From: Liolophura sinensis
Lineage: Eukaryota > Mollusca > Polyplacophora > Chitonida > Chitonidae
Assembly (NCBI RefSeq): GCF_032854445.1
Contig: NC_088300.1
Coordinates: 63,526,984-63,590,983 of the forward strand
Direction of reading: 5' to 3'
DNA length: 64,000 bases
Position 1 is the stretch's first letter. Each line of letters opens with the position of its first letter. Below, in pieces: positions 20,742 through 31,730 of the stretch. The notes under the pieces were generated by a model that worked only from the letters and a program-made list of their open reading frames with translations, had not been told where the DNA came from and searched no databases. Made by a program: the position numbers and the translations under genes.

Positions 20742-20745
20742 ATAT

Positions 20746-21137
20746 AAATAAATAAATTCCTTTTTATATAACAACATGTTATATTTCTCTTTAGTGTAAT
20801 GTTTAGTTCTACATTTAATACTTAGGTTACAGGTGTTTTTTTTTTATATAATAAAATGCTAAACGAATTTCAATATAATTTCAAACAAATTTCCCGGTTT
20901 TCTCTCGTGATAATGCTGGCCATAGTCGTAGTCAAACACCCCTCGGAACAGCGTAAACCTCCAAGTCAGTGAAATAAGTAAATCAAACAGACACCGTATA
21001 TAATCAGTATAAATACTCTACATGTATTTCATTTTATTACAAACTTGTTTTCATCTCCTACTTTGTTTGAACATCTACAAGATGCCCTAGAGGTATAGAA
21101 AAGGCTGACTTCATGTCTGAAACAAGTTTAAACTGAG
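20746..21137. other. AT-rich sequence with an S1 relic
   Basis: Near 20893-20945 a short match to the S1 3' half (TTCCCGGTTTTCTC, then GATAATGCTGGCC) is visible. Nothing else was recognised. Confidence 0.35.
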
Positions 21138-21472
21138 TGGTTGAGTGCTTCGGGTTTAACGTCGTACTTAACCATTTTTCAGTCATATGACCATCAAGGA
21201 GTCCTTAGAGTGCCTCCTCTGTCCCTCAGAATGTGCCTCCTTGTTGCAGGAATGATTTCCACCGCTCTTTTGTCTAGTGCCGCTTCACTGAGATGACTTA
21301 GGGAAGGCAAGTAAGCTGTATCACCCGAGCTATTATGCTGATACGGGCCAACCAGTCGTTGCACTTCCCCTTAATGCTGAACGCCAAGTGAGGCAGCTAC
21401 AACTTTCTCATTTAAGGGCTTAGGTATGACCCGACCCAGGATTGGACGCTCTACGAGCTGAGCTATAGGGAC
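21138..21472 (-). repeat. S2 SINE
   Basis: On the minus strand it reads from a tRNA-like head (GGTCCCTATAGCTCAGCTCG) through CTTGCCTTC-type and AAGCGGCACTAGACAAAAGA stretches to CATATGACTGAAAAATGG and AAGTACGACGTTAAACCC. About 335 bp with a complete body. Confidence 0.85.
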
Positions 21473-21784
21473 CCGTAAAGTGTAAAATAAAGCGTTCGCT
21501 TTCGGTGTTTGGTCGCAGTTATACATCTCGTAAGCGGTATTATGCCAGCTATCACACGGTCGTCACTGCTCTGGTCTTATTCTCTATGCTGTACGTCTTT
21601 AATTATATACGTCTTTAGTTATATTATGTAACCGCTTACTTGTATAATGTGTATGTGTGATAACGCGTGACGCTCAAGTTCGGTTTATTGCGGGGTCAAG
21701 TCGAAGTATCTACTCTGTTAACGAAGGCACTATAATCTATGTGCCGTTTCAGGTCAATAATTGCAAGGCCAGTTTCCAAAGTGA

Positions 21785-22109
21785 GGTTGACCGCTTCGGG
21801 CTTGGTTAGATGGTTAGAGCTTCAGCCTCGAAGTCGGGTCATACCAAAGACTTCAAAAATGGTTCTTGTTGCTGCCACGCTTGGCGTTCAGCACTGAGAG
21901 GTTAAAGCATGGAAACAGTAGTTGGCCTGGTGTCAGTATAATGTGACTGGGTGGGGTGTCATGTCTGGAGTTTCCGGCATGATACTTCAGTGGCGGCAGC
22001 ATATTGGTAGCATGGACTCTCTTAGCGACACAAAAACACCTTATGTTCACACACCTAATGACTCCTCGTCGTCACATGACTGAAACATTGTTACGATGTA
22101 AAACCCAAG

Positions 22110-22110
<1 letters not shown>
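21785..22110 (+). repeat. S3 SINE followed by a dinucleotide tail
   Basis: The head (CTTGGTTAGATGGTTAGAGC) differs from S2, but the 3' end (GACTCCTCGTCGTCACATGACTGAAACATT, split here by a space after 20 bases: GACTCCTCGTCGTCACATGA CTGAAACATT) follows the same plan. The body has GGCGTTCAGCACTGAGAGGT and GTCAGTATAATGTGACTGGG. Confidence 0.8.

Positions 22111-22182
<72 letters not shown>
22111..22182. repeat. (TA)n microsatellite with (CA)n end
   Basis: About 30 TA units followed by five CA units, directly at the tail of the S3 SINE. Confidence 0.95.
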
Positions 22183-22479
22183 AAATATACCAAAATGCAA
22201 AGAAAGTATATGAAGAACGAAATTAGGACCGAATCATGGAGTCAAGGAGGAGAGGGAGTCAATATTGTTCTTGGCGAAAGGGTTAAATCAGTATTCAGAT
22301 CGTGTACCATGCTAGTATGTAATGTGTCGATAATAAAATATGTATTCCAATTGCGCTTTAATTGGAAGTGTTCATATATCCAAAGTGGCGATCTAATTCA
22401 ACACGATGAAGATACGCCGTGGAAACAATCATGAAGCAGAGTACCAGCTATTCTGGGCGCTCTGTCCTTATTTACGCGC

Positions 22480-23010
22480 AAGAAGCTTATACCAAATGTA
22501 AAACTTTTTACATCAATATGAAGACGTTTGATGTAATAACCTTGACACATTAGTTTTTGCACATTAGTATCTTGTGATGTCGCCAACTAGCACAAAGGAT
22601 CTAACAAATGCTACAAGGCGAGCTATGTACACGGCGTATGTACGAACTTTCGGTATATTGCTGTCCACGTAAGGATAATTTATGTCTAAATTGAAACTAT
22701 ATCCTCTTGTGGGAAAGTCGGCGAGAGAAAAGCGTTTTACTGGTCTGTGCACAAATATAGGTCCAGATAAGATGCGCGGTACCACCTGGAAAGTCTATGG
22801 TTTCCTTTAAATCCAGCGAAAGTTGGATACATACCATTCACAGCCTTTGCTATATACGGATTGTTTAAGAGAAGCATATAAATATACCGTTTAGTGAATG
22901 AGAAAGACCTGGTCTGATGAGGATTACTCGTTAATAGTTTCTGCACATCGTTGTATTCATAGAAGGACAGGCATAGGTCAGCCAAAAGGGGGCACAATGT
23001 GAGCAATAGT
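22480..23010 (-). pseudogene. 5'-truncated Penelope-like RT fragment
   Basis: On the minus strand the sequence reads CPLLADLCLSFYE (motif B), FSFTKRYIYMLLLNNP (motif C region), SYLDLYL, then NYPYVDSNIP, VYIARLVAFVRSF and CQGYYIKRLH. It matches the RT C-terminal half of the element at 1-2.9 kb piece by piece. The YIDD box has become YIYM, so catalysis is lost. The fragment starts abruptly at motif B, as expected for 5' truncation during target-primed insertion. Confidence 0.85.
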
Positions 23011-24299
23011 CGCTTGTCTGGTTTTGTTGGGTATTTCCGCCTTTAGTAGGTAACGTATTCGGTTTCTGTCAACTCGGTCTTCGGGCGAAGATGGCTGATT
23101 TATATGACGTCTTTTTTCAGATTACAGTGCTAAAGTTAGCATCTAAACGGCAAGGATTCTGTTTTGAAGTCCGAAGCCTTTTTTGTCAGCTATTTCGCGT
23201 TTCTGATCGACAGGACTCTACAAGATATCCTCGACTTTGTCATGAAAGGCAGTCACCATCAAACATCTGTGTAATGTAAAGACTTTAAAGACCTGATTTT
23301 TGAGCTAACCCAAAACTCATGACATTGCATTTACAAAAAAAAAAAACAAAAAAAAAACGCTGGTTTAGGTTGTGGAGCCGTGAGAGCCTCCTTGGTTAAG
23401 AATATTTTCAGCCTATCTCACAAAAGGTCTGATTGTTTAAGTTATAAATTTAAAAAACAACAAAACAACAACTAAGAAACCAAGATAGAAACGCTTTTTA
23501 CAGCTTACTCGCTTGCCTACATGAGAACATGCCCTCTCAGAACGATTAGAATCACAAACTATGTATATCTGGGCACAACTGTCCTCTTATCTGCGATGTA
23601 TAACTATCCTGTTGTATTTTTACACCTCATGTCATGATCGTGAATCCTCAGAGAGTTTTAAGAATTCGTGATGCAAATGAACGATATAAAACTCAGCTCA
23701 GTTAAAGCGGCCACTCCCGCGGGGAACACAACACTCCACTGTGTCGTTTTAGGCGATGAAATGGAGCATCATTTGAAAGGTAAACCGAACATGTACCATG
23801 CCCGGGAAGGAAGTTAAGTTGGTTTGTCACAGCAAAAGAAAGTGACCTTACCTAATCCAATGGCACCACTTCAAGGGCAACTCTGCGAACTCGTGTATCA
23901 CGATTAAAATCACCATGTGCACTTCATGTAAAGTGACGTCTTCTTTGATTGTCTTTGTTCAGTCATCAGACACACATATCTGCTGTCTTTGCCCATGCCG
24001 CCTCCAGATTCTTGCATTTATTCCAGTGAGGAAACATGTAGAAGTTCAGTATGGGATTCACTATAGGCATCTCGAACTTTTATGTGTAAATAGCCATTGT
24101 ACATTGTATGCTTTTTTAAGGGAAAACACAATGTTAATTACGGTGACTCTCTTGTTTCTTGCCTCACTGAAGGAAAGTATTTTCACAGATGACTTTACCA
24201 ATAAAAACATGTTGAAAAGAAATGCTGCAAAACGGTGCTCAGGAAGAGAGTTGTTGAAACGGGGTGGCACACAAAGTGTGTTGCTGATTTCTTACGCTC
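23011..24299. other. Unassigned; contains a 137-codon open frame of doubtful reality
   Basis: The frame at 23915-24328 (plus) has no recognised domain and overlaps an S1 fragment at its end. A poly-A-rich patch lies at 23333-23358. No gene is called. Confidence 0.3.
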
Positions 24300-24389
24300 C
24301 CTGTCCAGCCGTGCGTGGGAAAGTCTGAAAGCAAGCAATGCTGGCCGCCGTCGGATAAGTAAAACACAACTCAAATAAGTAACTAAATA
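24300..24389 (+). repeat. S1 SINE relic with internal deletions
   Basis: It reads CCAGCCGTGCGTGGGAAAGT, then AATGCTGGCCGCCGTCGGAT, then CAACTCAAATAAGTAACTAA. Two S1 segments have been lost between these blocks. Confidence 0.7.
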
Positions 24390-25294
24390 CTTATAATAAT
24401 TTCATTGTACTGGTACTGTTCTCTAGACCATTTTCTTCGAAACTCTCGTAAATAGTCCGAAAAGATACATATATTGGTGTGACCTTATCACATATTTTTA
24501 TTTGCATATTTTTCTTTACCCTGACAAAGAGCGTGAGGTCTGCACATGTTGCTGTTTCTGTCTACACGAATATAACGCCAGCTGGGGTAAACTGAGAAGA
24601 GACCGTGTTTCACCTGTTACGTATGACCATTTGTCAAGTATCATACTCGCTGCTCTGCTCTCACTCTCCGTCTTGCAGTCTTATATGTGCTAGAATTACC
24701 CTACGCCCACGATGTTACATGCACGTCTATACCGTTCTGTGAAATGCTTCAAGAAATCAGAGAGAAACTGATTACTCATATCAAAAGACATTCGTGTATT
24801 TAATGACAGTGTTGGGTGAAAATAGCGTTTTGTCCATTGAGTCTTTACGCCGATGTATTTAATTTCTTCTTGACGCCAGCTGTGCCCCAGATGGGTGAAC
24901 TGCTCTTAATCACAGAACGACCATGGGACTCTACAACACTTCTACTCTTCATCAAATACCATCGTCTTAACCCCGCACACAACATCAATGGCAGGACAGT
25001 CATATATGCCTAATTATTTTGGTGACTCAGTGGTTTCATTTAGTTCAAAGAAAATATATAAAAATGTTTGTTCTGTACAAAGCTTTCTGGAACCATTGCC
25101 TGGGAAGGACACTGGTATACTATATCGAACGGTCTACCCTAACTGCCTGTCAGCTGGAAAAATATTGAAATGTATTCAAATACTACTCACTATTCTTTTG
25201 TGTCATCTCAAGAAACCTGTAACTGCTTCGATCTCACTGGCTTATTAATAGCATGTACCATACCTCAGAGAACTGGCAACTGCAGTTTTACACG
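24390..25294. other. Unassigned noncoding DNA
   Basis: Short open frames only, none with a recognisable domain. Confidence 0.35.
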
Positions 25295-25407
25295 CATGTC
25301 GTCCATTGCTGATGTGTTTCTTGTTTGAAATGTCTTCTTGTGACGATATGGCTGAAATGTTGCCGAAGTGGCGTAAAGCCATAGTCATTCATTCATTCAT
25401 TCATTCT
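25295..25407 (+). repeat. SINE 3' part of another family with (CATT)n tail
   Basis: It has GTTTGAAATGTCTTCTTGTG, then ACGATATGGCTGAAATGTTG, then CCGAAGTGGCGTAAAGCCAT and five CATT units. The GATATGGCTGAAAT ... GGCGTAAA ... tetranucleotide-tail plan is familiar from mollusc SINEs. No head was found. Confidence 0.65.
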
Positions 25408-25463
25408 ATTTTTAGACACCAGTACTAAGTATATTTTATATACATGCACATCAGCTTTCTCTA

Positions 25464-25617
25464 TCGTACGTGGGAAGGTCTGTCAGAAACCTGCGGATGG
25501 TCGTGGGTTTCCACCGGGCTCTGCCCCGTTTCCACCCACTATAATGCTGGCCGCCGTCGTATGAGTGAAATACTCTTGAGTACGGCGTAAAACACCAATC
25601 AAATAAATAAATAAATA
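25464..25617 (+). repeat. S1 SINE, 5'-truncated
   Basis: It begins at CGTACGTGGGAAGGTCTGTC and ends with a perfect CGCCGT ... ACGGCG stem, CAATCAAATAAATAAATAAA and the target. Confidence 0.9.
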
Positions 25618-26283
25618 GCGTTCTCTGAGATTCAACTGTTTTTACCAAATATATAAATGCTTAATACTATTACGTAGACTAAAAGGAAAACTAATGCTAG
25701 AAGACATAGACTCGCACGACATATACTTTGGTTACTGAAGCCCAATTTTCTGACCCAAAAGGTCACAAGATCATTAAAGACAAGCATAGTCAAAGGCGTC
25801 TTTGTGCCTTGGCTGTGAAAGGTATGACATGATCTCAAGAACAAGACACGTATAGGTACACACGTTTGAAAATAATTAAGTAAATGTAAGAGAATGGAAA
25901 CAAGGCAGCTTACTAATGAAATTTTTAGATGTGAAATACCTCAAGTGGAGGGTATCGCAAGTAAATGGTTTACGTTCCAGGTCGACCTAATCCACAGTTG
26001 ACAAGAATGCTGAACGATGAATTCCCATATTCCGGTGACTGAGGCAAAAACCAAGCTTATATATCTCATTTTTGTCCCACAGAATATTCCAGCTGTGTGG
26101 ACACCTTTCAGTTTCAGTCAGCTTTTATCATAATCTGTGCTGATATTACCAGTAATTTTTTCCAAGACATTTTAGTCTCGATAGCATCATGCCATAGAAC
26201 TGTATAGATGATAAACACCATGATGGCATCACTAAGTCATTGCAGTTTCTCTCCGGACCTCCGCTCGCCGATCAACTAAATCG
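25618..26283. other. Unassigned noncoding DNA
   Basis: No repeat or gene was recognised. Confidence 0.35.
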
Positions 26284-26495
26284 CTGGGTACGTATTTATT
26301 AAGCGACTTAAGGCATACATTGCAAGTGCTTAAAAAGCCAAACTCAGATTCGCAAAGAACTCACATTTTGGTTGGTACGATGGTCTGAAGTAAAGAGCCA
26401 TTTGACAAATTTTAATCTTCCTAGAGCCAAACATTTTAACTGCAGCTGTGTTTGAATTTTTGAACAAAATCTTAAAACATTTAATAAATGTGCGA
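26284..26495 (+). mobile_element. MITE, second family (GGGTACGTATTTATTAAG ends)
   Basis: The left end GGGTACGTATTTATTAAGCG and the complement of the right end (GCACATTTATTAAATGTTTT) form imperfect inverted repeats. The interior matches the MITE at 41829-42195 (AAGTGCTTAAAAA-CCAA, CATTTTAACTG-AGCTG, TTTGAATTTTTGA). Confidence 0.6.
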
Positions 26496-26899
26496 CTTTT
26501 TCTTTTTGCAGTCGATCTGACTACGATTTACTACACCGCATTCTTGAATTATGCTCTTGCAAGTTCTGCTGTGACTTTACATCAGGAGGTTTGCCAGGTA
26601 CTTGAAGAAGAGCTATGCTTTATTTTATTGTCATTCCGGTTTCTTATATATGTGAGATATTCATGAGTTAGACGTCAACGAATCAAGTACAAAACAACTG
26701 TAATGTTTTCCTTGTTTCAATATAAGTAGGAAATAATACGTGCTCATATATTTAGGTCAACTGTTTCAGTGGACAGAACTGGCCGTCACTCATTAAGCCT
26801 GCTGTAATGTTGATGCACAAAAGTAAACTTTAATTTGTATCCGGTATTTGCACATTGATGGATTACTACATACCATCTTCAGTACAGGCCACTGTTAGT

Positions 26900-27106
26900 G
26901 ACAGTGCAGTTTTGACTTAGGTCAAAAATTGAAATATGAATTTACAGTCTATTTTTGAACTCTCTACATTAAGATTTTGACCACCTCGCCCATGTCATCT
27001 TAAGATAAATGTGGCAAAATTTTAACTTTCATTACCGAAAACTAAATACTTTGACTATTTTTAAAATTTTGACAAGTCAGAAATGTCTTTGTCGAATCGG
27101 CCCCAG
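26900..27106 (+). mobile_element. MITE related to the pair at 18.1-18.7 kb
   Basis: It shares TTTTGACTTAGGTCAAAAAT at the left and GTCGAATCGGCCCC at the right, plus interior CATCTTAAGATAAATGTG. The left outer end is eroded. Confidence 0.65.
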
Positions 27107-28167
27107 GCCTTGGGGAGGCTTAGTCCACCAGCAGAACAATATAGTTAAAGATGTACAGCATGGGGAGTAAAACCACAGCATTCCTGATGAATATGTTAAA
27201 TGTAAGTTTGATACAAATACTTTGATGTAGAGTTCTAGATGAACTTAACTTTCGTCTTTCAGAGCACCATCGTTAAACTGCTGCTGGGCATATCGGTCAA
27301 AATAAAATCATTCTTCACCGGAATATGATTAAAAGACACTGATTTCCTTTACTCATTTAGAAATAAGGATGCTTCTTTTCAATATAAGTTCTTCTTTTGT
27401 GCTTTTCTCAGTGTCTGCTGTAGGCCTACACTATGAAGTTGATAACGAATGGCCTAATCGTTTGTGACATTTCCTTAGAATAAAGAAAATTGAAAAGCTC
27501 ACACTTCTTATATCTTTCAAAGCCAATTATTATGGTCCAAACAGTTCACATGTTGTCTGCCTCTGTTTCCAGTTTCTCTGTCTGTTGATGCATAAAGGAA
27601 AATTGGCGAGTGCTGACAGGGGACGACAAAAACTCCTAAGCACTGACACTTGATAGGCGTGAATGTGGCACAAAAAAGCAGACATTGCTAATGCTGAAAA
27701 TTACAACAACGAGGAAGGAATTCTTTTATCCTGACCCTTTACCATAATCAGTCAAAGATTTCAAATCACCAGTGTGTGACTTTTGCCTCATTGCTGGAAT
27801 TCTGTGAACATCAAAAGCTATTAAAATATCTATTCGTTATTATATGAGCAAAGCACAATAAACATCGAACTTCTCGATCTCTAACGTAATCTGTCAATGA
27901 CCTACAGAAACACGTTTAAATGTTTACCAAAGTAAAATGAAGTATAAATCTTTTAACGCACATGATAACTATGTGAATGTGAACATAATCTGTGTGGCAG
28001 TTGAATTTTTAATCTTTTTAAGATATATTAAAATATTCATTGACGCAATTTTAACTCACAGTTTTGTAGTAAAACATCATTAAACTCAGTACGGGTTTAT
28101 GGGAAAAACCATGACTCTGGAAGTGTTTTACTTAGGCTGTGTGTGTAAGTATGACGATTACAACGCG

Positions 28168-28320
28168 GGCAGTGGAAGTGGATAGCCATTGATCCAGGCG
28201 CAGGTGATACGGACGCTGACATTCTGATGTTAATGACATTACACCTGATTGGATAACCCTGGTGAAGTCGTAAACGACTATGGCAAGAAGTCCAGGTTAA
28301 ATCGGTCAAGGCGAATGCCT
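28168..28320 (-). repeat. D1 repeat inside LR copy F1
   Basis: Minus-strand match: GATTTAACCTGG, CAGGGTTATCCAATCAGGTG, TAATGTCATTAACATCAGAA and CACCTGCGCC, then CAATGGCTATCC. Confidence 0.75.
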
Positions 28321-28874
28321 TGTTTGATGATGACCCAGACATTGTTATATATCCAATATTGGATATCATTTCTCCAGAGGCATATGATCGCTGTCCGCCA
28401 AACTGTAGAAAAGGTGAGATCTCGAACATGATATGAATTTAACTGTGCCGATCGTTTTTTATCGGGATCCATCATTAATATTACCTTATTGTGTTTTACA
28501 GTGATGTGAATAATTCATCCCGAAAATTACTGTCCGTGTTCAAGAAATTGAACATAAGCAAGTCTACCATTAATTAGGACATGTTTAAGCAGGATATACA
28601 AGTGGGTACTGGCGGCCTTTAAGCACGTGGTGATACGTCATCAGTTCCAAGGCGCAAATCAATGTTCCAACAACAAAACATTGTATTTATAAAAAGGCCC
28701 AACGACAAAACATAGAAATATTTTTTTATTTCTCCCTTTGCCAGATAATGTTGTAATTAACCTGATGTGGGTGGTGTTATTTAATATTTCTTTTGTGTCA
28801 TACATCGAATGTTTCACAGGACGAATGTTTTGTCGTAATTCGCTTGCATCTGTTCTTTCATTCATGTTTTGTCC

Positions 28875-28966
28875 ATTTATTTATTCGATTGTTGTCTTAT
28901 ACTGTCATGAAGAATATTTCACTTATCCGACGGCGGCCAGCATTATGGTGAGAGGAAACCGAGCCT
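28875..28966 (-). repeat. S1 SINE relic
   Basis: The tail side (TTTATTTATTCGATTG) is followed by GAAGAATATTTCACTTATCC and GACGGCGGCCAGCATTATGG. Only the S1 3' half is present. Confidence 0.75.
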
Positions 28967-29429
28967 TTGAAAAATAAGGTGTGCTTAGGAATACGTTTGT
29001 TGGAATATAGTTCACAAGAGAGTTCACAAAGGAAATGTTAATATCAAAAACGGTCTGCGGAAAATAGAGACAACTACTTAATGAAACATGAAAGGCCTAA
29101 TATTTTTATACATCACGCGTTCGGGAACGTTATTGCTTGGCCCAACATTTCAGTTACTTAAGATATTGAAGTGTTGCGGAATAATAGAAAATACTTGCAA
29201 GATCATGCCAACAACACGAGAGTGATTTGTTCCGATCGATTTAAACTCGGGTCAAAGACATTATTGCTATCCACCCCCTTGCGCTAAGAGTTTTGTTGAA
29301 AAGTCACAATATTTAACGCTATAAAGTTAACACCAGTGGAGAAAGTAAAGCGGCTGGATGTAACTTTGAGATGATGCTTTTGCAAGATCATTCAAAGACA
29401 CTATTTCTCAACAAGATTTAAATATGATC

Positions 29430-29640
29430 AATTCCAGTCCGGCCATGACTCCGCTCCCTCGTAATCCATGGACGAGGTTCTACTTCGGTGTCACATCCTC
29501 TCTTTACACAGCATCCTCTTTGTTGTGTTGTCTTTGTAATCCCAAACTAATATCAAATTATATAGGGCTTCTATCACAAGCCTTTAAGGCCTCATGTCAT
29601 TTAACAGAGCATAGCGGAGAGCACAGTTTCGAAAATCCTT
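29430..29640 (-). pseudogene. Coding-like core block of LR copy F1 (unrecognised protein)
   Basis: On the minus strand it reads RMLCKERM, a stop, then HRSRTSSMDYEGAE, matching the peptide conserved in the other LR copies. Upstream on that strand it reads NDM and LVIEALYN-like pieces equivalent to VLND and LVRETL in copy R2. Stops and shifts make it non-functional. No family is recognised. Confidence 0.55.
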
Positions 29641-29799
29641 TTGATGCATTTTTTCAAGGCTTTTGAAACCTTTGTTATAATTCTTTGCTGTAGAGATTCG
29701 GAGGGTCTGTTAATCTTTGTGGAGGCACGATCACAGTTTAATCAAAATTCAAAAGATTTGCGGAAAATGTCAAGAACGAAAGCTCCTTTGGCTTTCCAT

Positions 29800-29804
<5 letters not shown>

Positions 29805-29865
<61 letters not shown>
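29805..29865. repeat. (TA)n microsatellite
   Basis: About 30 uninterrupted TA units inside LR copy F1; absent at the same place in the other copies. Confidence 0.95.
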
Positions 29866-29868
<3 letters not shown>

Positions 29869-31445
29869 CCCTAACATGTTTGTTGTGTTAGTATGTGCAA
29901 CAATAACTAGGTTCTGACACTTCGCCAGGCCAGATGTGGTAAGATCAAACTTGCCCTAAAGAATATGGCTAATGGGCTCAGCTATTTACACGCCTATATT
30001 TTTGCATATATATGTGACTAACTCCAAGAAAATCCTACCAATTCACTGTTTCACGATGAAAATGTTTGCAAAGGTTTGTTCAACTATTCAAGACCTTCTG
30101 GAGAATATGTGTTGTGCGTTTGTCGGAGTGGTGCGGCTAGTCGGTGGTTGCCTACAGCACTTGTCCGGTAGATTATAAGAAGATAATATTACATTGTACT
30201 AGTCGCCATTGCAGGCTAATATCCTCAAAGTGTTGGATTTACAGCACTCATATATTGAGGTCACAGAGACTGGCTCTATATTAGGATCCTTTTTATCGGG
30301 TGACTGGCGAAGGCAGGTGTATTTCTTCAGTCACTGTGTATTCCTGAACTTCTACGATTGTGGTCAGTTATATGAGTTTTTTTCAGTACAGCGTTACACA
30401 CAAGCCGAAAACAAAAATTTAATAAGGTTTGTGTTTTTGAGCGTTGTTTCTTAGGTCATATATTCCCAGAATAGTCAGTTTCTTCTCCAAGTTCGTACGT
30501 CTTAGTCTTGTTTTGAGTACTGTTCATATAATAAGAAAGTCTGAAAAGGATTATGTCAGTCTTAACTCCATTGCCACTAAATACAACAGTGCGGGGAAAT
30601 CTCAGATTAGTAATAATGAATATTATTCCAATTCATTATGTAGGATAACCGAGGAAAAATTGTCTTAAGGATATGTTATCTGAATATGTTATTGATTTTT
30701 TTTAACAGCAGCTTATTTCAACTAAAATTAAAGGAGTTATAAGTGAGTTGACACAATGACCTGATGAGAGAAAATGAATATCAATATTCTTTATTTGGCC
30801 GGGGGGGGGGAGAGGGAGTGGGGCAGTCATTTCTACCCGCTATTGCTATTAGAATGGCCAGTGTAAAGCTTTTCCTTAAACGCTTAGCTGTCATTAAACT
30901 CGGTAACTTGACTACTTAAATGTAATGACGATAACCAGAAAGCACAGAAGTGTGATTGTTGGAATTCTTAAAGATAACTTTATGCCTTCAGATGTCTGAA
31001 GGTAAAAAGAGTCTTCCTCTAAAACGCTTAAGCCCTGGGGGATACTTACCGAAGATTTCACTTGGGATTGGAGTTAATAAAAAGATGTAACAGACGATGA
31101 CATGTTAAAGTAGGCGAATCCCAATCCAGTACGTGTTTAAGAAGTAAGCTGTTTTTCTGCATCAGGTTTACCTCAATCCCTCTTATACGAGTTTTTGGCC
31201 ATCGATTTCTCCAGTACATTTTTACATAACTTCCTGTCCCGCCGTATGGGTTATCCTGGTGTGTGAAAAGTCAGTAGTCGGCTGTCACATTAAATATATC
31301 CTTATTGATAACTTCTAACCAATTCAGACAGCTTCGGCGTCCTAATTGTTGGAGGGTCCTCTTCGAAGTCTAGAGATCCAAGATCAAATCCGGGTCGGGT
31401 CATACCAAATATGTTTAAAATGGAGGTATAGTAAGTGAATAGTGA

Positions 31446-31730
31446 TTAACCAAGGCGGAGGAGATACGCACACCGACATTCTGATGTTAACGACAATACA
31501 GCCAAATTGGATAACACCGGCGGAGCTGTAGATGACTGTGCCAGGAAATCCAGGTTAAATCATTAAAGATAAACATTAAACGCCTCCGGGTTACTGTAAC
31601 CAGGTGTTCCATACCGTCCGCAACGAGCCACTCTGTCAAATGACGAAGCTCCATAAGCGCACAGCCCGCGCCACTTATCGGAATGGTCAAAGGTTTGCCA
31701 GCACATGTTAGGTCTAACATCGATTTCCAA
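31446..31730 (-). repeat. D1 repeat inside LR copy F2, long form
   Basis: It has the standard D1 blocks on the minus strand plus an extension with GGTTACTGTAACCAGGTGTT, then CCGTCCGCAACGAGCC and CAAATGACGAAGC. The extension is shared with the copies at 36.4, 36.7 and 44.8 kb. Confidence 0.7.

Larger units (their letters stand above)
27120..31340 (+). repeat. LR long repeat, copy F1
   Basis: Anchors shared in the same order with F2, F3 or F4: AGAGTTCTAGATGAACTT (27.23 kb), TTTCAAAGCCAAT (27.5), the D1 segment (28.2), GGCATATGATCGCT (28.38), GGTGATACGTCATCA (28.63), the coding-like core (29.43-29.64), CCAGATGTGGTAAGATCAAA (29.93), CATTAAACTCGGTAACTTGA (30.89) and GTGAAAAGTCAGTAGTCGGC (31.26). 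It is diverged and interrupted by an S1 relic and a (TA)n tract. The start is approximate. Confidence 0.75.

Noticed and set aside
22004-22213. Open frames with long Ile-Tyr runs (also at 29.7 and 40.3 kb)
   Set aside because: They are translations of (TA)n microsatellites.
23915-24328. 137-codon open frame, considered as a gene
   Set aside because: It has no known motif and runs into an S1 SINE relic at its 3' end; open length is within chance for this window size.
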